From contig DXJO01000001.1 in NCBI GenBank assembly GCA_019057475.1, positions 1 to 64,000 of the forward strand: a DNA stretch of 64,000 bases. The letters are read 5' to 3'. Positions 33,350 to 42,013 of this stretch are shown piece after piece. The notes below the pieces were generated by a model. The model saw only the letters and a list, made by a program, of their open reading frames with translations. It searched no databases and had not been told where the DNA came from. Position 1 is the stretch's first letter; the number at the start of each line of letters is the position of its first letter. Position numbers and translations under genes: made by a program. The DNA comes from Candidatus Thorarchaeota archaeon. GTDB lineage: Archaea > Asgardarchaeota > Thorarchaeia > Thorarchaeales > Thorarchaeaceae.

Positions 33350-34258
33350 TCATTTTGCAACGAGCTTGCTCTTCTTCTTGCCCGCTTTCGACTTGGTCTT
33401 CGCGGCCTCTGGCTTCTTATCTTCGACCTCAGTACGGAAGAATGTGATGAGGTCACTAAGCCTTTCCTTCATCTCTGCCTTGATTGGACTTAGGATAGCG
33501 TCAGGTGTGCCTTTCAAAAGCTCAATGCCCAACACCTTTCCGTTCTTCACAATCACACGTGGAATGAAACCCTCTGCCATAAATGTGCCTTCAGGCGGGT
33601 CCGCCACTTTCTCAAAACGTCTCTCTACCTTCTCCTGTCCGAAAACTGAGATTTTGTGTTCCGCTACCGTGAACAATGTGTTGTACACGATTAGTAGCTC
33701 TCTCTGATAACCTTCCGGAGGTGCAACAGTTTCAAGCTCCTTTATCATCTCATTAATCTGAGCTTGATTGATTGATGATGCGGCAGCACTTGTTGGCTGT
33801 GATCTAGCCGCTGCGGCTGGGACCGGAGGGGGTCTTGTTGGTTTTAGCGCAGGTGGTTTGGGGGGTGGTGCAGTTGGAGTCGTTGTGGTTTCTCCTGCTG
33901 AGGGTTGAGTCCTTTCCACCTTTGGCGTAGGAGGTCTAGGTGGAGGTGCCTTGTCTCCTGGCTTTAGCACCTTTATTGCAGCAGTTGTGCCGTCAAGGGC
34001 AGTAAAGAATGTAGGGGGTTCTTCGCCTTCATCCACTGGGCGCACCTTGAAGTTGAAACCATACTCAGACCTGAGGTTTGTGGCAACTCTCGCGCCGATG
34101 AACTTCCTCCTGATATTCGCCTGACTTCCTTTCCACAGGTAAATGCTCTTCGACGAATCATCCACGACGCATAACACTTTTGTAGAATCTAAGGTCTCTT
34201 TTGTGAGCTCAAGTTCTTGTAGAGTGCCATCCTCGAAGACTTCGTAGCCTGTAACCAT
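33350..34258 (-). CDS. Gelsolin-like domain protein with proline-rich linker
   Basis: The protein has 302 residues. Residues 20-90 match a gelsolin repeat: KVLCVVDDSSKSIYLWKGSQ, then RRKFIGARVATNLRSEYGFN and FKVRPVDEGEEPPTFF. The linker at 95-160 is packed with PPP motifs (APPPRPPTPK, APPPKPPALK, TRPPPVPAAAA), a possible ligand for profilin. The C-terminal domain (ELLIVYNTLFTVAEHKISVF onward) is of unknown alpha/beta type with a lysine-rich tail. Short gelsolins that act on actin are known from Thorarchaeia. Actin binding here is inferred. Confidence 0.7.
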   Translation of the reverse strand: MVTGYEVFEDGTLQELELTKETLDSTKVLCVVDDSSKSIYLWKGSQANIRRKFIGARVATNLRSEYGFNFKVRPVDEGEEPPTFFTALDGTTAAIKVLKPGDKAPPPRPPTPKVERTQPSAGETTTTPTAPPPKPPALKPTRPPPVPAAAARSQPTSAAASSINQAQINEMIKELETVAPPEGYQRELLIVYNTLFTVAEHKISVFGQEKVERRFEKVADPPEGTFMAEGFIPRVIVKNGKVLGIELLKGTPDAILSPIKAEMKERLSDLITFFRTEVEDKKPEAAKTKSKAGKKKSKLVAK

Positions 34259-34505
34259 GATGGATCACGACGCTGCTATTTTTCCCCTGACCGCCAGGAT
34301 GCATCTTCTCTCGCGAGGGTGAAGACTTGTAGCGGAGTGAGTCAGGAGTCTCAGCATTTTGCATATCACAGTTTGTGGTATAATACTGTTGTGTGTTTGT
34401 GTGCAGTAAATTCCGGTGCCCGGGGTTGATTCAATAGCACAGCTGATTTCCCAAGATACCTTCTATGCAGCGAATGAAGCCTTATGAATCACATCAACGA
34501 AATCG

Positions 34506-35570
34506 CTAGTCAGTCTTGAGAAGTGATGCCGAGCTTGGTTCGAAAGTAAACCAGACTCCCGAACTCTCGTTCTCTTTCAGCATCCGTACCAGGTCCTCGT
34601 CTTGTGTTATCGAGGTGACTTTGCGGTCTCCAAATTGCAGAATGATTTTATGCATCCCTCCTAATGGGATGATTGAAACCACTTCGACAGCGAGCGCATT
34701 TGGTCGCTCTCCAAGGCCAATTCTGATATCCTCCGGCTTAACAGAGAAGACAACATCCGAACCACTCTGGCTAGTTCCGCTCACCTGGAATCTCCAACCA
34801 TTGGCGTGGATTAGAATCTCGCCTTCCGTGCTCTTCACAACTTCTCCTGCGAAAATGTTTCCTCCTCCGACAAAGCGTGCAACAAACTCATTCTTCGGGC
34901 GATTGTACAGCTCCTCTGGAGCCCCGACCTGGCTAACAACTCCATTGTCAAGTACAGCTACCCTATCCGAGATAGCAAAGGCTTCGGATTGACTGTGTGT
35001 CACATAGAGGGTGGTAACGCCAAGTTCTTTCTGTATTTTTCTAATCTCGAACTGCAGGGTTTCTCGCAATTGGGGATCTAGAGAAGAGAGCGGCTCGTCT
35101 AGGAGAAGCAGTTGTGGCTCCTTGGCCAGCGCTCGAGCAAGTGCAACGCGCTGTGCCTCTCCACCGCTTATTTCACGGGTTCTTCGGAAGAGGAGATTAC
35201 GGATGCCAAGTAGGTCTGACAACGCTTCAACGCGATTGATTGTCTTCTCCCTACTCCACCCAGAAACCTCCAATCCAAAAGCTATGTTCTGGTATACTGA
35301 CATGTGGGGGAAAAGCGCAACTGATTGGAGCACCATCCCAATTCCTCTATCACGCGGCGGGACATCTAGTATGTTCGCGCCATCAAATGTGAGCGTTCCA
35401 TGATTCGGGGTTATGAACCCCGCAACCATCCTGAGTGTGGTAGTCTTTCCGGAGCCGCTCGGGCCCAAAAGAGCCAGTAGCTCGCCATCTTCAAGCGTCA
35501 AATCAATGGGTCCAATGTGCGTACCATCTGCAAACTCCCTTGCCAATCCACTTAGTACAACACGAACCAT
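34506..35570 (-). CDS. ABC transporter ATP-binding subunit, thiamine/iron-type importer
   Basis: This 354-residue protein has Walker A in GPSGSGKTTTLRMVAG and a Q-loop in GMVLQSVALFPHM. The signature is SGGEAQRVALARALA, and Walker B is LLLLDEPLSSLDPQLRETLQ, with the H-loop in YVTHSQSEA. Residues 240-350 form the C-terminal TOBE beta-barrel (VVFSVKPEDIRIG). It powers uptake together with the permease, with which it overlaps (TGATG). Sequence alone would allow ferric iron, sulfate or polyamines; the binding protein and the facing ThiR-like regulator favour thiamine. Confidence 0.92.
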   Translation of the reverse strand: MVRVVLSGLAREFADGTHIGPIDLTLEDGELLALLGPSGSGKTTTLRMVAGFITPNHGTLTFDGANILDVPPRDRGIGMVLQSVALFPHMSVYQNIAFGLEVSGWSREKTINRVEALSDLLGIRNLLFRRTREISGGEAQRVALARALAKEPQLLLLDEPLSSLDPQLRETLQFEIRKIQKELGVTTLYVTHSQSEAFAISDRVAVLDNGVVSQVGAPEELYNRPKNEFVARFVGGGNIFAGEVVKSTEGEILIHANGWRFQVSGTSQSGSDVVFSVKPEDIRIGLGERPNALAVEVVSIIPLGGMHKIILQFGDRKVTSITQDEDLVRMLKENESSGVWFTFEPSSASLLKTD

Positions 35571-37210
35571 CAGATTGCCCCCTTAAACGCACTCTCAGAT
35601 GCTCTCTGTATCACAAGAAAGGCAATGAAGCACACAACCAACAGCAGGAGTGATGCTGCACCGGCCTCCACGAACTTCCTAACTCCAAGGTTCTCGTAGA
35701 TTGCCACCGCCAATGTTACGTTCTGTTCTCTCTTTAGGAATAGAGTCGCTGACATCTCGCCGATTGCCATAGCAAACGCAAAGGCGGCACCCACAAGTAT
35801 CCCCGGCGCCAGTAGTGGTAATTCAACAAAGAAGAGCTTCTGCAATCTGTTCGCCCCCAAGGAGTCTGCTTGCTCTAGAAGAGATGGGTCAATACCTCTC
35901 AGAGAGTTCTCTATCGCTCGAGCCGTGAATGGCACTCCGATGAGTGTCTGTGCTATGATAATCAAAGGCCACGGATTTGCGGCCCAGCCAGTTGGAACTG
36001 CTATGAGACGTAACAATCCATATGCTATTGTAATTGATGAAACTCCCAAAGGCAACAGTATCATTACTGACGTCGAATTTGATAGCAGACCACTCCTTGA
36101 CCTAAGAGAGTATGCTAATGGAATGCCCATGACCACCGAGAAGAGAGTTGCCAAGGTTGCATAGAAGAGAGAGTTGGTTAGAGGCAGAAGTCCTCCCTCA
36201 ACCTCCAGTAGGTGCAAGAAGCCTTTGAGAGTGTACTGCCCAGTCACTGGGTCGAATACTGCGGAATCTATAACCGCAATCATAGGACCTACCACAATCA
36301 CACCAATCAGAAGAGCGTACAGGATTCCGGTCAATAAACCGGGCGCTGACAGTTCTGTAATGGGGATTGTTTTGATGAATGAGGTCTGTCCAGCATCTCT
36401 CTTGTCTGATCGAATGGCTGCGGTGTATGCTATGGCTAGCGCCATTAAAATTAGGATTTGAATCACTGCAATCGAGCTTGTCATGCCAAAATCAAATGAA
36501 CTGAAAGCATAGTAGATTAGAACCTCCAAGGTCATGTAGCGTCCTTGTCCAAGAGCAAGTACTATCGGAAACGACATGAAACAGAAGAGGAACGTGAGGA
36601 TTGCAGCGCTTAGGAGTGAGGGCATTATGTGCGGAAGAACGATTCTACGAAGACTCTGAATGCTTGAGGCTCCCAGCAACTCAGCTGTATCCTCAATATC
36701 GGGGTCCAATCTCTCAAGAGCTGCAGAAACCAAGAGAATCACAAGAGGTATGTTGTAGAATGCATGCGCCAAGACGATTCCGGGCACACCTGCTGCGAAG
36801 TTCACGACCGACTCAGTTGAGCCTGTCAACGCCATGGCGACTGAATCCACAAATCCATACGAGCCGAACATTCTGAGGAAACCTACAACCACGACAATCG
36901 GGGGGAGTATGAATGGTAGGATTACTGCCGCCCGCACAGCTTGTTTTCCTTTGAACTCAAGACGTGCGAGTAAGAAAGCTCCCGGAAGACCCAGAACGAC
37001 TGCGAGAATTGTGCTCGCAGCCGCTTGGAGAAATGTGAACCACAGCGTTGCGTGTGTGACTTGTGAACTCATAACCTCTTGAAATGAAGACCCAGGGCCG
37101 ACCACTAGCCCCAGAATCAGTACGCCGAGTACGGGGTAAACCAAGAAACCCATTAGCAACAGAAGCGGGAGCGCCATTATCACATATGTTGCCGTTGAGC
37201 CGTTTCTCAT
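35570..37210 (-). CDS. ABC transporter permease, fused two-domain ThiP type
   Basis: This 546-residue membrane protein has about 12 segments and two copies of the binding-protein-dependent permease domain. Each has an EAA-like loop contacting the ATPase: ELLGASSIQSLRRIVLPHIM in the first and QADSLGANRLQKLFFVELPL in the second. Such fused permeases serve thiamine (ThiP) and ferric iron (FbpB) importers. The ATG of MRNGSTAT was chosen over an upstream TTG that would overlap the binding-protein gene. It overlaps the ATPase start by the TGATG coupling. Confidence 0.9.
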   Translation of the reverse strand: MRNGSTATYVIMALPLLLLMGFLVYPVLGVLILGLVVGPGSSFQEVMSSQVTHATLWFTFLQAAASTILAVVLGLPGAFLLARLEFKGKQAVRAAVILPFILPPIVVVVGFLRMFGSYGFVDSVAMALTGSTESVVNFAAGVPGIVLAHAFYNIPLVILLVSAALERLDPDIEDTAELLGASSIQSLRRIVLPHIMPSLLSAAILTFLFCFMSFPIVLALGQGRYMTLEVLIYYAFSSFDFGMTSSIAVIQILILMALAIAYTAAIRSDKRDAGQTSFIKTIPITELSAPGLLTGILYALLIGVIVVGPMIAVIDSAVFDPVTGQYTLKGFLHLLEVEGGLLPLTNSLFYATLATLFSVVMGIPLAYSLRSRSGLLSNSTSVMILLPLGVSSITIAYGLLRLIAVPTGWAANPWPLIIIAQTLIGVPFTARAIENSLRGIDPSLLEQADSLGANRLQKLFFVELPLLAPGILVGAAFAFAMAIGEMSATLFLKREQNVTLAVAIYENLGVRKFVEAGAASLLLLVVCFIAFLVIQRASESAFKGAI

Positions 37211-37224
37211 GTGCGAGTTTCCGC

Positions 37225-38343
37225 CTATCCTCTTATGATATCGTTCCACTCTGATTTCCAAGATGCAAGATTTTCCGCTATTTCAGTTTGGTTAAGCAGT
37301 TCGTTTAGGAGGATGACCTCATCTGGTTTCAGAGCGTAATCAAACGCGGAATCCAGCTCGACGTTCATATTGGCTGGAAACATCCATTGGTTGAGAGCGA
37401 CGTACATCTGCACGGCTGGCGACAGGCAGTATTCGATGAAGAGCTTCGCGAGTTCAGGGTTAGGCCCATTCTTCACAAGTCCCATGCCCTCAACTTGCAT
37501 CCACGCGTAGTGCTCTCCGTTGTAGTAGATGGGCGCAGTGCCAACATCCGGCTCCGTTTGGGTGTAGTAGGCTGAATACGCAGGATCCGTTCCGTAGCTG
37601 ACCATCATGTGTTTTGTCGGGTCAGTGTACCAGCGTGCCCACGCCTCTGACCAGCCCGGTTGTATATCGATGTCATTCTTGACGTCTGACCACCAATCTG
37701 TCCAATCTGTGCCAAGCAGCTTCTCATGGACTGCTATCTCCGTTAAGAGGAAGGCAAGTCCGGGGCTGCTTAGGTACGGGTCTTCTGTAACCAATGCGCG
37801 AGCCATTGCAGGGCGGGCCAGATCCGCGAAGGTGAGATTCGCCAATTCCGGGTGTGTTGTTGTATTCATATCTGCCATGGAGTAGATGATTGTCACAAGT
37901 CCGAAATCGAAAGGTACGACATAGTGCTCAGGATCAAGTGCTGAAACTATGGAGTCATCAATCAATGATAAGTTGATGGGCGTGTAAGGCGCCAAGACGC
38001 TCTTCGCCGCCTCTTCTAGAATCAGTATGTTGTCGATACCTATGACCACATCAGCGATTGGGTTCGCTGATTCCGCCTCCAGAATGGCAACTAGTGTGTT
38101 GGCGTCATCCGCACGTCTATCTATAACAACATCAACGCCGTACTTTTCCTCGAACGGGCCAAAGAAATCCGTGTCATTATTGTCCCCCCAATCCATGAAA
38201 CTCCCGTATGTGTAGACAGTCAGGGTCCTCTGTTGAAACGGGTTGAACATGATTGCGGCGGCAGCTGCTATGATGATGACCACAACGACCGCAGCGGCTG
38301 TGATTACTTTTTTCGGGTCGCGTCTGGAGGGGTACTCAGTCAT
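37225..38343 (-). CDS. Thiamine-type substrate-binding protein
   Basis: This 372-residue protein begins MTEYPSRRDPKK and carries one hydrophobic segment (VITAAAVVVVIIIAAAAAI) that anchors it outside the membrane. The extracellular part has LTVYTYGSFMDWG, FEEKYGVDVVIDRRADDANT, ADVVIGIDNILILEEAAKS and PFDFGLVTIIYS, the pattern of ThiB/TbpA thiamine-binding proteins. It closes with GMGLVKNGPNPELAKLFIEY. An in-frame ATG 6 bases earlier is equally possible. Expression probably depends on the repeated sites just upstream. Confidence 0.85.
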   Translation of the reverse strand: MTEYPSRRDPKKVITAAAVVVVIIIAAAAAIMFNPFQQRTLTVYTYGSFMDWGDNNDTDFFGPFEEKYGVDVVIDRRADDANTLVAILEAESANPIADVVIGIDNILILEEAAKSVLAPYTPINLSLIDDSIVSALDPEHYVVPFDFGLVTIIYSMADMNTTTHPELANLTFADLARPAMARALVTEDPYLSSPGLAFLLTEIAVHEKLLGTDWTDWWSDVKNDIDIQPGWSEAWARWYTDPTKHMMVSYGTDPAYSAYYTQTEPDVGTAPIYYNGEHYAWMQVEGMGLVKNGPNPELAKLFIEYCLSPAVQMYVALNQWMFPANMNVELDSAFDYALKPDEVILLNELLNQTEIAENLASWKSEWNDIIRG

Positions 38344-38364
38344 TTCCATCGCCTTTATATTGCT

Positions 38365-38387
38365 GTTATACAACTGCGTTATAGAAC
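38365..38387. promoter_or_regulatory. Candidate tandem operator of the thiamine importer
   Basis: GTTATACAAC (38365-38374) and GTTATAGAAC (38378-38387) are direct repeats with a 13-base period. Each copy has inverted GTT/AAC ends. They lie between the binding-protein gene and the divergent ThiR-like gene, overlapping TATA-like sequence. Binding by the ThiR-like protein is inferred from position only. Confidence 0.55.
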
Positions 38388-38424
38388 GCTACCCAGATAA
38401 ATAGTTTCTCTTGAGGTTGAAACC

Positions 38425-39351
38425 GTGAGACCCCCCTGTGAGATGGTGCAGAGAGAGTTCCTTCCGTCTGTGAGGACACAGTTAGCAAGAGAGCTTAGCC
38501 AGAGAGGCCTCTCTCAAAGTGAGATTGCACGGAGAATGAGCATCACACAAGCGGCTGTGAGCAAATACCTGAGCCAACCTAAGGCGAAGAGTGCACCCAT
38601 TGATGAGGTTTCATCATTGGCCTGCAAGTTGGCTGAGATGGCACTGTCAGACGAATTCTCAGCCGCTGATAAGATTAAGGCGATTTGTTCCACGTGTATG
38701 TTGCTACGAATTGGTTCTCATATTTGTGAAAGTCACAAAAAGCGATTCAATGAGCTGAAAGAGATCGATTGTCAGATTTGTGCTGAGCTGCTGGGAGGGA
38801 CTGAACCTAGGTTCTCAGGACGAGCGCGTGTTATTGGCGACATGGCAGCTGCAGTTCTTGTGATAGAACAAGTGACCGGGTTTGATCGAATCATGCCTCA
38901 AGTGCGAGCGAACATAGTTGCGTGTGATGAAACCGCAAAATCGATTGATGATGTTGCAGGCGTGCCAGGAAGGATAACGATGGTGGGAGGACGGGCGCGC
39001 GTTCTTTCTGGACCTCGATTTGGAACATCTGCTCACACCGCAGAGCTGCTTCTGTGGGCGAAGAGTTCTTGGGCAAGGGTGCGGGCTTGCCTGTGTGTGA
39101 GTGGAAATGAAAACGTAGTTCAGGCTGCCGAGTCTAACGGGTTCAAGGTTCTCAGACTCAAGAGTCCTGCAGTTGATCCAAAGCGTATCTCAAGCGCAGC
39201 CACTCGTCTTGTCAAGGCACAGAAGCGAGTTCCGCGATTGCCAGCGCTCCATGTTCCCGGCGGCGTTGGTGTTGAGCCTATCCTCTATCTATTCGGAAAG
39301 GATGCGATTTCTCTTGCTAATCATTGCGTTGATCTTATTGAGGCTCTCTAG
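38425..39351 (+). CDS. thiR: ThiR-like regulator: helix-turn-helix fused to a ThiN domain
   Basis: This is a 308-residue protein. Residues 15-50 are a helix-turn-helix (ARELSQRGLSQSEIARRMSI, TQAAVSKYLSQ). A cysteine-containing linker follows (ICSTCMLLRI, HICESHKKRF, DCQICAELLG). Residues 150-305 are a ThiN fold (DRIMPQVRANIVACDETAKS, FGTSAHTAELLLWAKSSWAR, PALHVPGGVGVEPILYLFGK). ThiN normally makes thiamine phosphate; in archaeal ThiR it senses it and represses thiamine genes. The start is GTG with GAGGT upstream. It faces the importer operon. Confidence 0.88.
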   Translation: MRPPCEMVQREFLPSVRTQLARELSQRGLSQSEIARRMSITQAAVSKYLSQPKAKSAPIDEVSSLACKLAEMALSDEFSAADKIKAICSTCMLLRIGSHICESHKKRFNELKEIDCQICAELLGGTEPRFSGRARVIGDMAAAVLVIEQVTGFDRIMPQVRANIVACDETAKSIDDVAGVPGRITMVGGRARVLSGPRFGTSAHTAELLLWAKSSWARVRACLCVSGNENVVQAAESNGFKVLRLKSPAVDPKRISSAATRLVKAQKRVPRLPALHVPGGVGVEPILYLFGKDAISLANHCVDLIEAL

Positions 39352-39445
39352 GGTAGATTGATGATTCACATTCAAACCTGTGTTACACAGCCTTATTTTG
39401 CGACTCCAGCACTGGAGCCTTGTACACTTCCAAGGGAGTTCATCA

Positions 39446-40294
39446 ATGCTAACTATCCGACAGGGCGGCATGCGCGATTGCAAAGATCTCCTAGACGTAT
39501 TCATGAGCACACATTGGACTAAGAAATACACCACTGTTGAGCAAGTGAAGTCAGCCCATCGAGGGATTGCCTTCCAAAAATGGGGCTGGCTAGTAGCTGA
39601 AGTGAAAGACCGTGTTGTTGGTGAAGTTCTATTCCGTGTTGAGAAGAATCCCGTGGTTGGACGGATTGGCATCATAACTGACATAGGAGTCGATGTACGG
39701 TATCAGAAGAAAGGGATTGGTACGAAGCTGGTGGCAGCTGCCGAGAGCGCACTCAAAGACAAGAAGGCTAGTCGTTTGGTTGCTACTTCGCCTCCAGATG
39801 TTTACAACTTCTGGATGAAGATGAAATGGTTCGCAAGGGGTTCTTTGATGGATATTGAGGCTTCGCCCTCGAAGATACCTATCAAGAATACAACAAAAGT
39901 TCGCACGATGTGTCTTGAGAATGTCACGAAGCTCCCGAAGTCAATGCTGTTTTCCAATGTAGCATATCCCGGTTTGCTTGCAGAAACCGCAAGCGCAGTC
40001 GTTGATGGTGGACGACGGGGTGAGCTTTTCGAGTTCTATTCTGAGGACGCTCTCGTCGGCGTGGGCGTCTGCGCAGACTACGGGGACAGGACAGCCATGT
40101 TTGTGGCAGACATCACTGTGAGTGGGGCGCAGTACTTTGATGTTATCATATCTCGAATTGCTAGAGTAGCCCTTCAGTTGAAGGCGCGAACTGTTACATC
40201 GACAATCCCAAGCGACAAGGTCCAATCCTATGGGGGCCGCACTCATTGGTCTTCTCGCCTTGCTAGAAACATCCCAATCACGAAACTAATCTGA
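39446..40294 (+). CDS. GNAT acetyltransferase with a second, degenerate domain
   Basis: The protein has 282 residues. The N-terminal GNAT domain has MLTIRQGGMRDCKDLLDVFM, GWLVAEVKDRVVGEVLFRVE, and the acetyl-CoA loop in VRYQKKGIGTKLVAAAESAL (QxxGxG). The C-terminal half (LPKSMLFSNVAYPGLLAETA to the end) repeats part of the fold without a clear loop. The start has GGGAG 8 bases upstream. Its 3' end overlaps the end of the opposite surface-protein gene by 9 bases. Substrate is unknown. Confidence 0.8.
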   Translation: MLTIRQGGMRDCKDLLDVFMSTHWTKKYTTVEQVKSAHRGIAFQKWGWLVAEVKDRVVGEVLFRVEKNPVVGRIGIITDIGVDVRYQKKGIGTKLVAAAESALKDKKASRLVATSPPDVYNFWMKMKWFARGSLMDIEASPSKIPIKNTTKVRTMCLENVTKLPKSMLFSNVAYPGLLAETASAVVDGGRRGELFEFYSEDALVGVGVCADYGDRTAMFVADITVSGAQYFDVIISRIARVALQLKARTVTSTIPSDKVQSYGGRTHWSSRLARNIPITKLI

Positions 40295-41857
40295 TTCGTC
40301 TATCACAAATGGAATTGTCCAGTTTGCAAAGATAAGCGCAATACCAATTGCCCAGATACTGCTCAGATTGAAATGCCACACCATCAATGGATATGTTGTC
40401 ACACCAAGAGCGAGAAATACCACTGCAATCACGATAATGAAGATCAAGTCCACGATTAGGACTGGCTTGATTGGTTGACCATTCTTCTTACGCAGTATAG
40501 GTATGAAAGCAGCAATTCCAAGGAGAAGAAGCAAACTACCAATCTCCTCAATCCGGATTGAAGCAAAACCGAATTTCTTCTCGACCTCTCCTTTCTCTCC
40601 TTCATCGGTGGTGATGACAACCTTAACATCGTGCTCGAACTTTGTGTAATTGCCCACATCAATGAGGAAAGTGTTCTGGCCGGCTGTTACTGTGATGCTC
40701 ACGAGACCAGCAACTTCATCTCCATCAACATAAACAGTCATATTGACTGTGTCCCAAGTCGTGGTGATGTTCACCGTGAACTCAGTAAGACCCACAACCA
40801 TCTGCTCTGAGCCAATGAATTCTACAATAGGCACACCGTGATTGTCTACAACAAGAGCCAACAAGGTTTCGTATTTGTGTCCCAACTGATCATAGGCCTT
40901 GAACGTGAAGTTGTGCTCTCCCTCTGAGTAACCAGTTGTATTGAGGTAGAAGGCTGACCTTCCCGCGGGAACCGTGATATTTGCTACATCGGGGGCTATT
41001 ATGTCATCAACAAGTACTGAAAATGTTACATTTTCGAAAGGAGTTTCCACAACAACCTCGACCTCAGCATTTCCTGAAATCGCGTCATAGTGTGCAAGAC
41101 CTCTCACAAAGAAGAATACATAGTCGAGGAAGTAATAGCTTCTTGTTATCGAAACCTCAAGCCCTTCTTCGGTGTATATCGCAATCCCAATATCGAAGAT
41201 GCCGTTTTCGTAGCGACTACAATTGATAGTCAGGTTCCTCAGTCCCACGGAAACCAGGGTTTGATTGTATTCCTGTGTTATCTCATCATTGACAGTGACG
41301 TTAACAAAGACTTGAGAATAGTCTGACGAGACGTTGACTAACAGGTCTGAAAGGCCCGTAAGCGTAGAATCCGCTTCCGGCCCTATCAATTCAAGAGTCG
41401 GTGGGCCATGGTTATCGACGGTGAACACCAATGTGTAGCTCTCTCTATCTGGTGGCGTAAAGGTTTCATTCTCAAACAGCATGGTGAAGTTTAGTTTCCC
41501 CTCAGACAAGATTGTCGTGTTTACCGTGATGTTGTTTAATCCGGTGCCTATGAGGGTCTGATTGTAGTCAGCATGGATCTCTCCCTCTATGAATAGGGTG
41601 AGATTTAATGGACCATTGACAGAGGTGATATTGACTGTCATATTGAACGTACCAGACACGGTGCTTTGGTTTGCTATGTTTGAGAGAGTAATGGAGATAT
41701 TCTTTGATTCAAAGCCCGCCCTAATCATTGACTGTGATGAGAATCCAATTCCAGTTAGACCTTCAGTGTCCGACTCTGCCAAAGGCTGCATTCGGATTGA
41801 TCCAACGATCAATGCTGATATAATTATGAGCGCTAGTAGTGTACTTGTCTTTCTCAT
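40286..41857 (-). CDS. Surface protein with Ig-like repeats and C-terminal membrane segments
   Basis: This is a 523-residue protein. The signal peptide is MRKTSTLLALIIISALIVGS. Three to four Ig-like repeats follow, marked by recurring VDNHGPPTLELIGPEADSTL, VVDNHGVPIVEFIGSEQMVV and NISVTVNDE-type strands rich in N-glycosylation sites. About three hydrophobic segments near the C-terminus (IGSLLLLLGIAAFIPIL, VLIVDLIFIIVIAVVFLALG, IWAIGIALIFANWTIPFVI) anchor it. It would stand on the cell surface, perhaps as part of the envelope or in adhesion. A TTTAAAAAC promoter box lies upstream. Confidence 0.75.
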   Translation of the reverse strand: MRKTSTLLALIIISALIVGSIRMQPLAESDTEGLTGIGFSSQSMIRAGFESKNISITLSNIANQSTVSGTFNMTVNITSVNGPLNLTLFIEGEIHADYNQTLIGTGLNNITVNTTILSEGKLNFTMLFENETFTPPDRESYTLVFTVDNHGPPTLELIGPEADSTLTGLSDLLVNVSSDYSQVFVNVTVNDEITQEYNQTLVSVGLRNLTINCSRYENGIFDIGIAIYTEEGLEVSITRSYYFLDYVFFFVRGLAHYDAISGNAEVEVVVETPFENVTFSVLVDDIIAPDVANITVPAGRSAFYLNTTGYSEGEHNFTFKAYDQLGHKYETLLALVVDNHGVPIVEFIGSEQMVVGLTEFTVNITTTWDTVNMTVYVDGDEVAGLVSITVTAGQNTFLIDVGNYTKFEHDVKVVITTDEGEKGEVEKKFGFASIRIEEIGSLLLLLGIAAFIPILRKKNGQPIKPVLIVDLIFIIVIAVVFLALGVTTYPLMVWHFNLSSIWAIGIALIFANWTIPFVIDESD

Positions 41858-42013
41858 CGTAGAGCCTTCCTGACAAACAGTGACCTGAAGTCGGGCCGTT
41901 GGGCCAGAGTTCTGAGTCCGTTTTTAAAGATAGCGCCAGTTTCATAGTCGTACAACTATATTGTTATAGGGCACTAGTCACGGAATTTATCGAACTCAAC
42001 CGTGGTGTAGCAG

